Below are positions 21,316 through 32,073 of a DNA stretch of 40,000 nt, piece by piece. The stretch comes from Glandiceps talaboti (lineage: Eukaryota > Hemichordata > Enteropneusta > Spengelidae): positions 21,939,709 to 21,979,708 of the forward strand of contig NC_135565.1 of NCBI RefSeq assembly GCF_964340395.1, written 5' to 3'. Made by a program: the position numbers and the translations under genes. The notes under the pieces were generated by a model that saw nothing but the letters and a program-made list of their open reading frames with translations, searched no databases and was not told the DNA's origin. Positions within the stretch are counted from its first letter, which is position 1. Every line of letters starts with the position of its first letter.

Positions 21316-23722
21316 CTGTCTTATCGCCGGGGACTTCAATGCTGATCCAGGGAGAAATCAACATGAATATGATTTGTTGGAAAACTTTTCTAAGGACAAT
21401 AACTTTGTTATTGCGGATATTGATCGTCTTTCACCAAACACTTATACATATTTAAGCGACTCTTGTCTGGCTCAAAGCTGGCTTGATCATTTTGTCTGTA
21501 CACAAGCTGTAAACAGGATCATCGAAAGTATTCATGTAAACTATGACACTTTATCCTCAGATCATTTTCCAGTATTTTGTTCACTTCAGATCAATTTACT
21601 TCCAATGTTGAGTTCGACACCTAAACACACATCTTTTAAACCTAAATGGGATAAGGCTAAGGAGACTCATTTAAATAACTATTCTGTGTTATGTAACAAG
21701 CTTCTTTCGAGAGTGATAATTCCTAACGAGGCACTTGCCTGTACTGATACAGAATGTACCATTCATCATGAACAGATCGATAACTTTTATAATGATACAA
21801 TTTTAGCTTTAAAGTTAGCAGCAGAAAAAACTATTCCAAATGGTCCTGATTGTAACATGCGTGCAATTCCGGGGTGGAACGATCTAGTTAAAGACCACCA
21901 TCATAAAGCTTGAACATATTTTTTGATTTGGAGGGATAATGGTTCTCCTAAATCTGGGCCCTTCTTTGAATTAATGCGAAAATCTCGAGCACAATTTAAA
22001 AGGCAATTGGCAAACTGTAGGAGAATTGAAAATGAATTGCGAGCTACTGCTCTTGCAGATAGCTTGAAAAATGATCCGAAGTCTTATTGGAGACAAGTCT
22101 CTAGACGCAAAGGTAAGGCAACCTCCCCTTCATCGGTGGACGGTTGCTCCGGAGATGAGAATATTGCCAACATGTGGAAAGAACACTACAGGGCTATTTT
22201 GACAAAAACTGGGAAAGATTTTACACCTGTTTTTGAGAATAACCACTATTGTAATGACATGCTTGTACACCATGACGAAATGCGTGACCTAATTAAGGCT
22301 CTTAAAACAGGTGCGTCTGCTGGTAGGGATGGCATTAGCCCGGAACATCTGAAGAATTCACCGCCCAGAGCGTCCGTCTTATTAGCAATGTGTTTTTCTT
22401 CTATTTTCATCCATGGCTTTGTACCCAAACAGCTAATGTCAACTATAATTGTTCCTATTCCTAAGGATCCCGGTGGGGACATTTGCGATAAATCAAACTA
22501 TCGCCCTATAGCTGTGGCAACAACTGTATCTAAATTTCTAGAGAGGGTATGGTTAGCCCGTTCCATGGACTGTCTTTCAACCACCGACAATCAGTTTGGT
22601 TTTAAACCAGCACATGGTACTGATATGTCAATTTTTGTAGTAAAGGAGATTCTAAACCATTGTAAGCAACACAATACACCTGTTTTTGTAACATTTATGG
22701 ATGCTTCAAAAGCATTTGATTATGTTCGACATGATATTCTTTTTAGTAAATTAGTGACTAGAGGTGTTAAACCATTTTTGTTAAGAGTTTTAGCGTATTT
22801 GTACCGCTACCAAGAATTTGTTGTAAAATGGAACGGAAGCCTCTCCGAAGGGTTTCATCCAACTAACGGCGTTAAACAAGGTGGAATTTCGTCACCTATA
22901 TTCTTTACAATCTATTTAGACACACTTAGCAAGACTCTTTCATCTCTTCCGTTTGGCTGTCTTGTTGGTGGCCTAAAACTGAATCACTTGATATATGCTG
23001 ATGATATAGTTTTATTCTCTACAGGGGCGTATGGCCAACAAATGTTGGTTGACTGTTGCGGACAATACGGCAATAGCTGTTCAATTATTTTTAATGAGAA
23101 AAAAACTGTATGCATGTTGTTCCAAGCAAATACAAGGAAAGTTAGCCAGGTTCCTATTTATTTAAATGAAAGATCTCTTAGTTATGTAAATGTCTATAAG
23201 TATCTTGGTGTTTTAATTACTCACGATTTTAAAGATATTGTTGATATTGAGGCGAAGATTCGTCTTTTTTATGCCAGAGGAAATGCAGTTATCCGTGACT
23301 TTAAATATACGTCACTTTCTGTTAAGTGTCATTTGTTTTCTGTTTATTGTGACATTCCGTATTGTTCCTACCTGTGGAGTAACTTTACTGTCAGTACTTT
23401 TAATATGATTAGAAAAGCATTTGCTCAGGTTTTTAGGAAATTGACCGGTTTTAAACACTCTGTTATTCAAAGCAACCGTGCATTGTTTGTAAGTTTGTAT
23501 GTCTGTACTTTTGATGAAGTTTTAAGAAAAAAAACAAGTGCTTTTTACCAACGAATTTCGGCATCTCAAAACCCGATTATTGCGAGTGTTTTATATAACA
23601 CCTTTGTCACCAAAAGTACTTTGTGGAATGTGTGGGGCCAGAGGATTTTTTAATCCGTCTTTTTTCCCCTTTTCTATTTTTTCTTCAGTATATGGAAATT
23701 TTTTTCTATTCCGAAATAAATA

Positions 23723-23755
<33 letters not shown>
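21316..23755 (+). mobile_element. 5'-truncated LINE with endonuclease end, full RT and (TAA)n tail
   Basis: The element starts inside the apurinic-type endonuclease (GDFN motif at about 21335), runs through the complete RT and ends with a TAA/ATA microsatellite tail at about 23723-23753. A simple-repeat 3' tail is a common ending for LINEs of the I/Jockey/CR1 groups. The 5' edge abuts the minus-strand LINE fragment at 20969-21315. Of all the elements here this one is the least decayed. Confidence 0.85.
21320..23653 (+). pseudogene. Endonuclease-reverse transcriptase ORF with one nonsense codon
   Basis: A single frame runs for about 780 codons, interrupted only by TGA at 21911-21913. The endonuclease end shows AGDFNADPG, QSWLDHFVC and LSSDHFPVFC, the last three conserved blocks of an APE-type domain. 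After the stop comes the linker WRDNG...PFFELMRKSRAQFK. The RT follows, with KTGASAGRDGISPEHLK (fingers), NYRPIAVATTVSKFLERV, motif A FMDASKAFDYV, motif B NGVKQGGISSPIFFTIYLD and motif C LIYADDIVLF (about 22990). Catalytic aspartates in FMDASKAFD and YADD are present. The TGA sits where related proteins usually carry Arg, so a CGA to TGA change is likely. Its product would nick target DNA and reverse transcribe its own RNA; this copy cannot, because it lacks the 5' part and has the stop. Confidence 0.85.
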
Positions 23756-23758
<3 letters not shown>

Positions 23759-24647
23759 AACATGACCCCTGACTGTGACTGAACATTTAAGACTTCCGTT
23801 CACAAGTTGAACACTATTTTCGTAATAATAAACATTACCTCAGAGTGTATTTAGAAGGTGAATAAAATACACATACTACAACTTGTACTTGCAAGGTAGA
23901 TGGTGTAATGGCAGGGAGAAAGCGACGGTTTTCTGTTATGACATTTGTGGACATTGATCAGTAACTGAAGACAAGTGTACTGAAAAATACACAGAAATAC
24001 ACAGAATAAAATACTAGCTCATCCTGCAAGTTTGGAATAGTTGGGCCGAGGAGAGAAATGAAGACGGAATGGACAAAAAAGTCACAATAATTGTGGACGG
24101 TATTCCACTGTAGTTTGAATGGTGTATTTTACTACAACTTGCGAGAGGTAGACGGTACTACTATTGCTTCGTAATACATGACATTTCAAAAGTTTGAATG
24201 GTGTATTTCATTTGCATGTACATGTAATTAATATGCTGTTTCTTTATGCTAAACACAGATAAACAATTTCGCTGAAAGTTGTATTTTTGATGTCAGTAGC
24301 CATGTTTTGTTTTATCAGTGGCGATTAAGTTTCATATCATTAGTTGCATACACATGATGGATGTGATTGTATTGAGTAGTTTGTAATATGAATGTCCTAC
24401 ATAATAATATCAAGCAAATACATTGTGGTATGAAATACACTGTACATTGGGATGTAATTGCTATTTTTGTCGTGCAACATAGCGATATAGTAACGTGTGT
24501 GACATTGAATGTTGACACGTGTCAGCTTCGATTAGAAGTCACGTTGGCGTCAGGGTGTCTTGTCGAAAATCAAAACATAAACATTGAGTGTATGAAGTTT
24601 TTCCTGGGAAGAATATGACACCATTGAATTATTTGCCGGGGTACAAG
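23756..24647. other. Intergenic DNA, no gene seen
   Basis: Short frames only. Two weakly similar phrases (TACTACAACTTG...GGTAGATGG at about 23874 and TACTACAACTTG...GGTAGACGG at about 24131) hint at an old small duplication. Confidence 0.45.
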
Positions 24648-24711
24648 ATAAATGCCATCCGGGCAATACACGCCTCCTACGTCGGTGTGTATTTACCCGG
24701 ACGGCATTTAT
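24648..24711. repeat. 64-bp hairpin with about 27-bp arms
   Basis: ATAAATGCCATCCGGGCAAT begins the left arm. The reverse complement of the right arm begins ATAAATGCCGTCCGGGTAAA. Pairing continues to GGTGTGTATT, with one or two mismatches and about a 10-nt loop containing TCCTACGTCG. It is GC-rich against an AT-rich background. It could be the remains of a MITE; a transcribed hairpin is possible but unsupported. Confidence 0.75.
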
Positions 24712-24772
24712 TACATACATCCATACACATATACATACATACATACATACATACATACATGCATACATACAC
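24711..24772. repeat. (CATA)n microsatellite
   Basis: A tetranucleotide run with slight interruptions, directly following the hairpin. Confidence 0.95.
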
Positions 24773-24779
24773 AACTTTT

Positions 24780-25207
24780 ATAGGACATATGCACTCTGTT
24801 ATGTTTAACTTATGTACTAAATTATATTGAAATTGAAGTATGCAGTCTTAGGATATAGCCTAATTACCAAAAATCATTAATTATGCAAATTATTCATTAA
24901 CACTGCAAGGTACCTCAACTAACTTTATAGGACATACACAATTTGTTATGGTTAATGTATGTACTGAATTGTATTGAAATTGAAGTATGCCGTCGTAAGA
25001 TATAGCCTAATTACCAAGAATCATTAATTATGCAAATTATTCATTAACACTGAAAGGTACATCAACGAACTTGATAGGACATATGCAAAAATAATTAATT
25101 ATCGGGCTCAAAACCTAATCAGGTCTAGCCATTACCCTAAAAATTATATATTCCAAATTTCATTATAATTGAGCTAGCCGATTTTTAGCAAATGATGACA
25201 CAGACAA

Positions 25208-25266
<59 letters not shown>

Positions 25267-25322
25267 CGCACACATAGACAGACATTCCCCTTTTAATACC
25301 TCCCGTACCCTTACGGGAGGTA
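24780..25322 (+). repeat. Dispersed modular repeat, copy 3, with (CAGA)n and terminal hairpin
   Basis: Two adjacent modules of about 145 bp share CCTAATTACCAAAAATCATT, TTATGCAAATTATTCATTAA and a TTTATAGGACATA-like stretch (24840-24930 and 24985-25085). A conserved-looking AT-rich stretch leads into a (CAGA)n run (25205-25266). The block ends in a perfect hairpin, TACCTCCCGTA / TACGGGAGGTA, at 25297-25322. This copy looks the most complete of the family and suggests that the hairpin and tetranucleotide run mark one end. Confidence 0.6.
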
Positions 25323-25849
25323 AAAATCATTAATTACACAGGGAACCTTGCAGACCCCTGTAACATTCACATACCTAGTACAGGGTTGTGCACATAACTG
25401 TACAAATAGCTCACAAATGTGTAACTGGTATGCCAACATCAATGTAACATGGATGTGAAAAATAGCAATGCAGCATAGGTTTTTACAACATCCATGTACA
25501 AGAGCTTTTTCCCACAGCCTTGTACCAGCTATGTTAGCATTGCTGTAACAACGGTATTTCCCCCAGGCATGTACCAGCTACGTCAGCAATGCTAGTCAGA
25601 TATGAACAAAAGGGTTGCTACATTGTATTATTCCACCATAGCTGTTACATGTATGTGCACAACTGTGGTACTGGGATGTGCAAAACAGTCATGGCACATG
25701 GGCGGTATTCCACATCCATGCAACAGGCACATTTTCTCACAATCATGTACCAGGTCTATGGAAAAATATACCCTGTAACGGGGCTGTGAGGCACACAGCT
25801 GGTACATAGGATATCCTAGTGCTAGGATGTGCAAGGTTCTGTGTTTATG
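25323..25849. repeat. Degenerate 60-80 bp repeats around TGTACCAGCTA
   Basis: Phrases such as CTTGTACCAGCTATGTTAGC (about 25521), CATGTACCAGCTACGTCAGC (about 25568) and CATGTACCAGGTCTATGG (about 25744) recur. They are interleaved with ACATCCATGTACAAG- or CATCCATGCAACAGG-like phrases. Spacing is irregular. No gene is seen. Confidence 0.4.
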
Positions 25850-26010
25850 CAAAGATGCAATAAAATTCAATTCCACAACAAAACATTTTAAAGGACAGTT
25901 TGTTATCAACGACGTATATAACTAAATGAAATTTGATCTGAAGCTTGCATTTTACAGGTTACATACAATTATCAAAACTCAATAATTATGCAAACAATGA
26001 ATTGAATTAG
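25850..26010 (+). repeat. Dispersed modular repeat containing ATGCAAAC, copy 4 (partial)
   Basis: One module like those at 2390-2904: TTTGATCTGAAGCTTGCATTTTA, ACTCAATAATTATGCAAACA and a GAATTAGAGATACA tail. It directly precedes the (TATG)n run. Confidence 0.4.
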
Positions 26011-26041
26011 AGATACAAATACCGTTTGTTATAATTCCTTT

Positions 26042-26170
26042 TGTATGTATGTATGTATGTATGTGTATGTATGTATGTATGTATGTATGTATGTATGTAT
26101 GTATGTATGTATGTATGTATGTATGTATGAATAAAATGTGAAATTTAGATTCTTTATTTATGACTCATTA

Positions 26171-26223
<53 letters not shown>

Positions 26224-26248
26224 CACACACATGCATGCATACACACAC
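26042..26248. repeat. (TATG)n and (CA)n microsatellites
   Basis: (GTAT)n at 26042-26129 and (AC)n at 26172-26248, with a short ATGCATGCAT interruption in the second. The short stretch to 26420 holds no feature. Confidence 0.97.
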
Positions 26249-26420
26249 TGTTTTAATGACATCAAAAAAGGAAAAAGTAACCACTGGAAACACACGATTT
26301 TTGGAGTTAATTTACATAGTCCTTTGCAAGGTCGGCACCGACATGTTGTATAAATTATACTACTACTGCCGTTAATAAGTAATGGATTGGACTCTTTCAA
26401 TATTTCTACAGGGATGATGA

Positions 26421-27388
26421 TAAAGGAAGATTGGGTAAGAAGGCTCAAATTTAATTGTTTCGCTAAAGATTTAATTCTAGGAAATATTTATATTGAAATG
26501 TTATTATGCAATTAATGTCGTTTATTTTAGTTGAAGAGGCATAATTCTACTTTAAACACCATGACTTTCAAAGACTAACCCTCTACAGTGGTAGGTGCAA
26601 ACTGTAGCAGTCATGTCAACATTACGATGTCAAAACACATGAACGCACTCTATCTGTACTGACATCATTTGGTTCAGTGGTTTCTGACAAGTAAATCAGT
26701 AAGTTTAAGAGTTTTCTTTAATTTGTGATGATATACCACTCACACATAACACCATACACTTAAGTTTTACTACTAAACTTTTACAAGAGTTAACAGTTTA
26801 AGTTAGAATCCTGATGTTTAGAGTGACTGGTTGTAACCTGAGGGTTGTGGAGACATGACCTTCAATTGGTAGCGGTTAGTGTGGCAGGCTTGTAATCCGT
26901 AGATTGCAGGTTGTAGAATTATGGCCGTCAAATGGTTAGAGTGGCAGGCTTGTAATCCGTAGATTGCAGGTTGTAGAATTATAGCCGTCAAATGGTTAGA
27001 GTGGCAGGCTTGTAATCTGCAGGTTGCAGGTTGTAGAATTATAGCCGTCAAATGGTTAGAGTGTAGGCTTGTAATCTGCAGGTTGTAGAGTCATGACCGT
27101 CAAATGGTTAAAGTGACAGGCTTGTAATCTGCAGCTTGCTTGTTGAATAGCTAAAGCCAACATGTACTTTGACATCGGAATGTTGACATGATAATGACTG
27201 CTACAGTTTGCAACTACCACTGTACAGGGTTAGTCTTTGCAAGTCATGGTGTTTAAAGTAGAATTATGCCTCTTCAACTAAAATAAATGACATCAATTGC
27301 ATAATAACATTTCAATATAAATATTTCCTAGAATTAAATCGTTAGCGAAACAATTAAATTTGAGTCTTCATATCCAATCTTCCTCTTA
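26421..27388. mobile_element. Fold-back element with about 225-bp arms
   Basis: The left arm at 26421-26641 is the reverse complement of 27161-27388, apart from small indels and roughly 5-8 percent substitutions by eye. Shared landmarks include TTTAATTGTTTCGCTAA, GAATTAAATC/GATTTAATTC and CAAACTGTAGCAGTCAT. The outer ends read TAAAGGAAGATTGG and TAAGAGGAAGATTGG. The flanks outside both ends contain GGGAT, possibly part of a target duplication. The loop of about 520 bp holds the 60-bp array at 26819-27135. No transposase is encoded. Long arms around internal tandem repeats resemble fold-back and Mutator-like non-autonomous elements. Confidence 0.85.
26819..27135 (+). repeat. 60-bp tandem array with tRNA-like promoter boxes
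   Basis: GTGGCAGGCTTGTAATC recurs at 26881, 26941 and 27001. Diverged units lie on both sides: a first at about 26868 reading TAGCGGTTAGTGTGGCAGGC, and two shorter ones at about 27061 and 27112. TGGTTAGAGTGG resembles a tRNA A box, GGTTGTAGAAT a B box, and CTTGTAA an anticodon loop reading TGT. In the later units GCAGG can pair with TCTGC around it. The acceptor and T stems do not close convincingly, so these are not functional tRNAs. Confidence 0.7.
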
Positions 27389-28349
27389 TGGGATAGAAGT
27401 TGCAATGGATTGTATGCTCCCAAGGGAGTTGATATAAGTCATTGTGCAGCTCTAGATTCGTGGCATGGATAATTATTCCATAATTAATTGTGAAGTGTTT
27501 TGAGCACAGTGAGTAATAGCTCTATAAAAACTAGCATAATTTATTATTGTTTATAGTACTAGTACTCGGCTTTAACATTAGGTGACTTGTCCACTTTACC
27601 CTCTGCTCTGAGCTTTACCCTTCCAGTTATACAAAAGGCGACTTGATCACATTTTATGTTTGCTACAATTCCGTATAATTTGAACAGCTATAAAACTCTT
27701 CAGGAAAATAGTTGTAAACGTATATTACTGTTAACGTCCCATATCTAAGGAACCGTTTGTAGTTTGTAGCCGTTAGCCATTTGTAAGTCCGTTTGACTGG
27801 CGTGCTTTGACCACAGACAAGTAATATACAGACAAGTACTTATCTGTGACCTATTTTTTTGCAACTAATATGTTATGTGATTAAATGTCACTCTACATCT
27901 ACTGATCCGACTAATGCAAGTACACAGACCAATCAGTAGATGTTTTCACTTAGTGTACAATGTGTTAGTGGGATTAGCTCTTGAGTTTAATCTGGGATTA
28001 GCAAGCTACTAATCAATGCAAAGCTGGTAAACTTCCATAAGACAGTGATAACATAGGAAGTAGGCAAAAACAGTGAGAGGAAACAGTAATTATGATGGCA
28101 ATATTTATATAAGAAAAAATATGAGAAATCCGGAAATCCGCGAGAACAAAATCATTTATTCATTCTGTTTGTTTTTTTTAATTTGTTTTATTAAACTTTA
28201 TTTCAAGAGGGTAGCCCAGTTGGCCTTGGCCAATCTTCCCTTGGGCCCTATAAATATAAATAGTACAAACACAAAAGAGACAAATACAAACTGTACAATA
28301 AGGACAATACAATAAACATCAAAAGTGTCTAACATTTTGTCATAAAATA

Positions 28350-28690
28350 TTGGTGACAGCCTTGTGTGAAGGAAGACAACAATGTTCTATTTCTCACTTC
28401 ATGTGGTAAGGTATTCCAAGTATTTGCACCAGAAAACATAAAACTTTGCTTAAAAAATTCAATTCTAGGTCAAGGTACTAACAGGGCATTGTTTTTGCTC
28501 GACTGGTTCTATAATTATGACAGTTGTGAACATGTTTAAAATATGAGTTAAAATACTCAGGACAGAGTCTGTTTACGCACTTAAAGGTAAAAACAGACTT
28601 ATTAAAATATACTCTCTGGGAAATTGGTAATGTATTTATAGATTTAAATAAATTAGCTGTGGGCGAGTCTCTGTTCCCTTGTGATCTCTT
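28350..28690 (-). pseudogene. LINE RT C-terminal remnant inside repeat A2
   Basis: Same content as the remnant at 7420-7800: minus-strand VYFNKSVFTFKCL, CPEYF, RTSRS-like and FGIPYHMK-like segments. It has its own additional substitutions and frameshifts, so both copies descend from an already inactive sequence. Confidence 0.6.
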
Positions 28691-28769
28691 ACTTTATGAT
28701 GGTGGTTGCTCACCAATCGAATTTTAAGGTATGTTAAACTTGCCATAACTACCACAAGAATTCACCATT

Positions 28770-29129
28770 ATGGATATTAGAAATCTAGACATATGTCTTC
28801 TCCCCTGCCACTACATCAATCTTGGAATTATTTATAGCAATACTGATTTTAGGCGATTTCGTGAAGCATACTTAATCCTCGTAAATTTCGCCCTGGTTTT
28901 TCGCCTATTTGGTTTTTCGCCTAAATTTTACAAAATAGATGGATTTTTGTGTACATTAAATAAATATAGTAAGAAAAAAGACAAGGTTCGTTCAAGAATT
29001 TCCGTGCAATATGCGTGTGATTTGATCCAAGTCAAAGGTGACCTGGTTTGTGATATGGCAAACGGACGAGTTTCCCACAACTACATAAAATTAAACCCAA
29101 TTTCACAAAGTTTTGATATTTTCAATTAA
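28770..29129 (+). other. 119-codon open frame within repeat A2
   Basis: The frame starts MDIRNLDICLLPCHYINLGI and stays open for 119 codons. In A1 the matching frame (7898-8128) keeps 76 codons before the MITE-associated rearrangement cuts it. Similarity between the two is explained by the DNA repeat. No domain is recognised. It may be a chance frame or an old ORF of the repeat. Confidence 0.25.
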
Positions 29130-29375
29130 CGTGTAACTTGCAAATTCGATATTACCCCGCAATTGTGTGTAACTATGTTTGAGTTTGATAGTGGCACCAG
29201 AATGAAGGCAACTTGCGAAAGCAGATCATATATTTGAGTACAGTGTCGTAAGTTCAAGGAATGGGAAACTTGCAAACCAGCCATGTTGAAATGTGATAAT
29301 AAATACTAATCAATTAGTATTGTAAACAATATTGTTACATTGTTTATAACCACCAATAATCAATTCATTGTTACC

Positions 29376-32073
29376 CTGACCAGTGTGAGAGGTTTATTTC
29401 ATCGGTAGCTCCAAATTAGGTATTACAATAACCAGAGATAATCCCATAGCCGTTTGCATCTGAGCATGCTCAGTCTGGATGGAAAGTTCCCTATTGGTCT
29501 TCCTTCTATCTTAGCCAAAATACAAACATTTGCCCAATAAATACAACTTGACTTTGACCATCGCATTATCATGTTATCTATTGTTAAAAATTGTGAGAGT
29601 ATCTCAGTCTCGCATGTTTTGATTTTTGAAGTCCTAGTAAAGGTTAGTTGTTGAACAAAATTAAAAAAATCAAAAATCCCTGCTGTGTTTATTTTCAGTA
29701 AAATTTTGTATCATCAAATGAAAATCAGTATCCACATCAAGGCCAACCTGCAGTAATGGGTTACATTATGTTACGAAAGACAGTGAAAGCCTGCCTAATA
29801 CTGAGCAATAGATACCCTTAGCTATTGCACGGTAATCCTATTTCCAGTAGAAGGGAAAAGTGGAACGAGCGTTCGTAACCATTCGGAAGACTTCGAATCT
29901 GATGATGAAAGTGTGAAGCCATCATCATTTTCAGATTGAGTGAAAAGGTCAAATTTTGAAAGTGAAGATGAATATGAATATGATGGTGCCTTCACACCCG
30001 TATCGCAGTCGAGGAAGAAAAGGGCACCTCGAGGTGACCCGACTATGACATCATTTGCAAATCGAACGCCAACCGTGTCAACCCAGGGAGCCTCGAGGCT
30101 CCCCGAGGTGGATAATCGAACGTACCCCATGTGATAGATTCAAATTTTCAAAACGCAGCGGACAGTTTTCTCCCACAGCGATCTTGCTGAAAACCATTTA
30201 ATTGTACTGTTGACGCCAGGAGACGTTTGTTAATGCCACCAAACACATGAATCCTTTTAAACACCATACTTCATCACTTTAGCCATGTTTTTATGTAAGT
30301 ATTTTTATTAACCCATTAGAGTAAAATAGCTTCTATACTCGGCCTGTGCCCCTTTAAGGTATTTTTCTGTGTCTGTCAAATCTGGGGGCCATATTTTAAA
30401 GTGTGCTAACACTGATTTTCTTTCGTCCGTTAACATTACAGTGTAAGATAAAGTGTTGCTCGTCTTTAATTTCATTGGTTTAGCACATGGGGCATGTTCT
30501 ACTGGCTATCTCTTGTTTATTGCGTCTACCTGTTTCTATTGTTAGTTTGTGTGAACTTTTCCTTAGTTTTGTCAGAGCAGATCTTTGGAGAGGATTTTTT
30601 TATAATGCTTAAATATTTCTCACATGTAGTATCTTTTTTATTTGTCTATACGTACGGAGTTTATTTTTATGGTTTTGTGCTTTGTTATCATTGTATAGTA
30701 TGTCTATGGATTGTCTGTCATACAGTTCTTTTAGTTTCTCTTTCACTATATTAATTAATTTAGAATCACCTTATGTAGCTATTTCTGTCCATTCCTCCTC
30801 CATATTTATTAATTTTAAGATCTGCTTGATACCTGTTACCCAGTTTTGTGTCCCCACCCTCTCAATTTCTATACCCAGTTTGAATGCTTCATTTACAAGA
30901 GAATCTGTTGGTTTCTGTTTATTTTTTATCCAATACTTTACTACTTGTATTAAGCCAAATAAAATTAGGGGGCTACGTCCAGCCCATACCCCACTGCAGT
31001 ACAGTGGGATTGGTCTGATGGTGGCATCAAACATTTGCAAATATAATTTATCTGGTATCTGGCCTTCTGAGAATAGATATTGTTTTAATTCAAAACATGC
31101 TTTCAATGCCCTATTGGTTAGTTCTTGCTGGGCCTTGTTGAGTTTTCCTGTAGTGTTTAGCTTTATGCCTAGATATGTGTATGGTGAGACTCTTTCAAGT
31201 TCAAGATTGTTCAGATAGAATTTTTGTTCTGCATGGTTTTTCCTGATCTTTTAAAAACGTTTTTTTTTTATAATTTCGCTATATTAATATCCAGTTGCCA
31301 TATTTTGCAATATGTTATTACAGCATTTAAAGCATTTTATAGAACAGAACTGGATTCTGACAACAATAGTAGGTCATCGGCATATAGCAGACAAGGTATA
31401 TCATCATTCAAGAGCATTGGGGGATCAGTTTTAGTTTCTTCCAGTTACTTCTTAATGTCATTTATGTATATGTTGAACAGTAGAGGGCTTAGTCCATCTC
31501 CTTGCCTAATGCCTCTTTTGACTGGAAAAGTATTTGACTATCCAATAATTGTTTTGATACAACTTAAAAAATTGGAATAAATTGAATTTATCACATTCAA
31601 AAATTTACCAGAAATGGCACTTTTTCGCATAGTCTAGGAAGATCCAACCCTAATCAGTATTGGGAGCTAATAAAGCAATTAAAAATGAGAATAAACATAG
31701 CAACCTTGAATACATTAATGATAATAAACTGTATGAGCACTTCAAAGACTTGAATAACACCAGTGACAACATGAACATAAACATATTCAGGAAGAACAAG
31801 GCTACATAAAATCTGAAAAGCCATCATATCTTAACATATATGTTTCACAATTGGAAATCAATAATGCTATCAATCATCTAAAAAAAACATAAAAGCCCCT
31901 GGAATTGACAAAATTAAAAATGAAATGATCAAAGCAAGCAGACGTATACTAATCAGACCCATACACATTCTGTTTAACCTAATTTTGGACAGTGGACACA
32001 GCGGACCATATGTTTGTATTAAAAAAGCTACTCACAAAATATTTAAACCACAGTAAACATATCTTTGCCTGTT
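29376..32073 (-). mobile_element. LINE B2 with inverted 5' segment
   Basis: From 29376 to 31627 it matches LINE B1 (2905-5156) in the same orientation. It contains the RT palm (YADD at about 31380), motif B with the usual GIRQGDGLSP and the Cys/His end. At 31628 there are three extra bases; from 31631 to about 32073 the sequence is the reverse complement of B1 5656 to 5220. RT fragments there (GRSNPNQYWELIKQLKM, then KIKNEMIKASR) therefore read on the plus strand. B1 bases 5157-5219 have no counterpart. The 3' side runs directly into repeat A2. It is inactive because of frameshifts and the inversion. Confidence 0.88.
29811..30134 (+). other. Second copy of the 108-codon equal-length region
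   Basis: Counterpart of 3348-3671 with no indel. The plus frame has one TGA (29937-29939) and otherwise reads an acidic region (NFESEDEYEYDG) and a basic one (SRKKRAPRGD). The minus strand is also open for 102 codons. Function unknown. Confidence 0.3.

Larger units (their letters stand above)
27575..29388. repeat. Repeat A2 (about 1.8 kb), paralogue of 6723-8733
   Basis: Co-linear with A1 and without the 102-bp MITE, so it shows the empty site. Unlike A1 it continues without a break into the B repeat: GTTACCCTGACCAGTGTGAGAGG at about 29372 leads on into B2. It carries the same minus-strand LINE remnant. Confidence 0.88.

Noticed and set aside
26818-27051. 77-codon minus-strand frame with 20-residue repeats
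   Set aside because: Explained by the 60-bp tandem array; the tRNA-like reading on the other strand is the better description.
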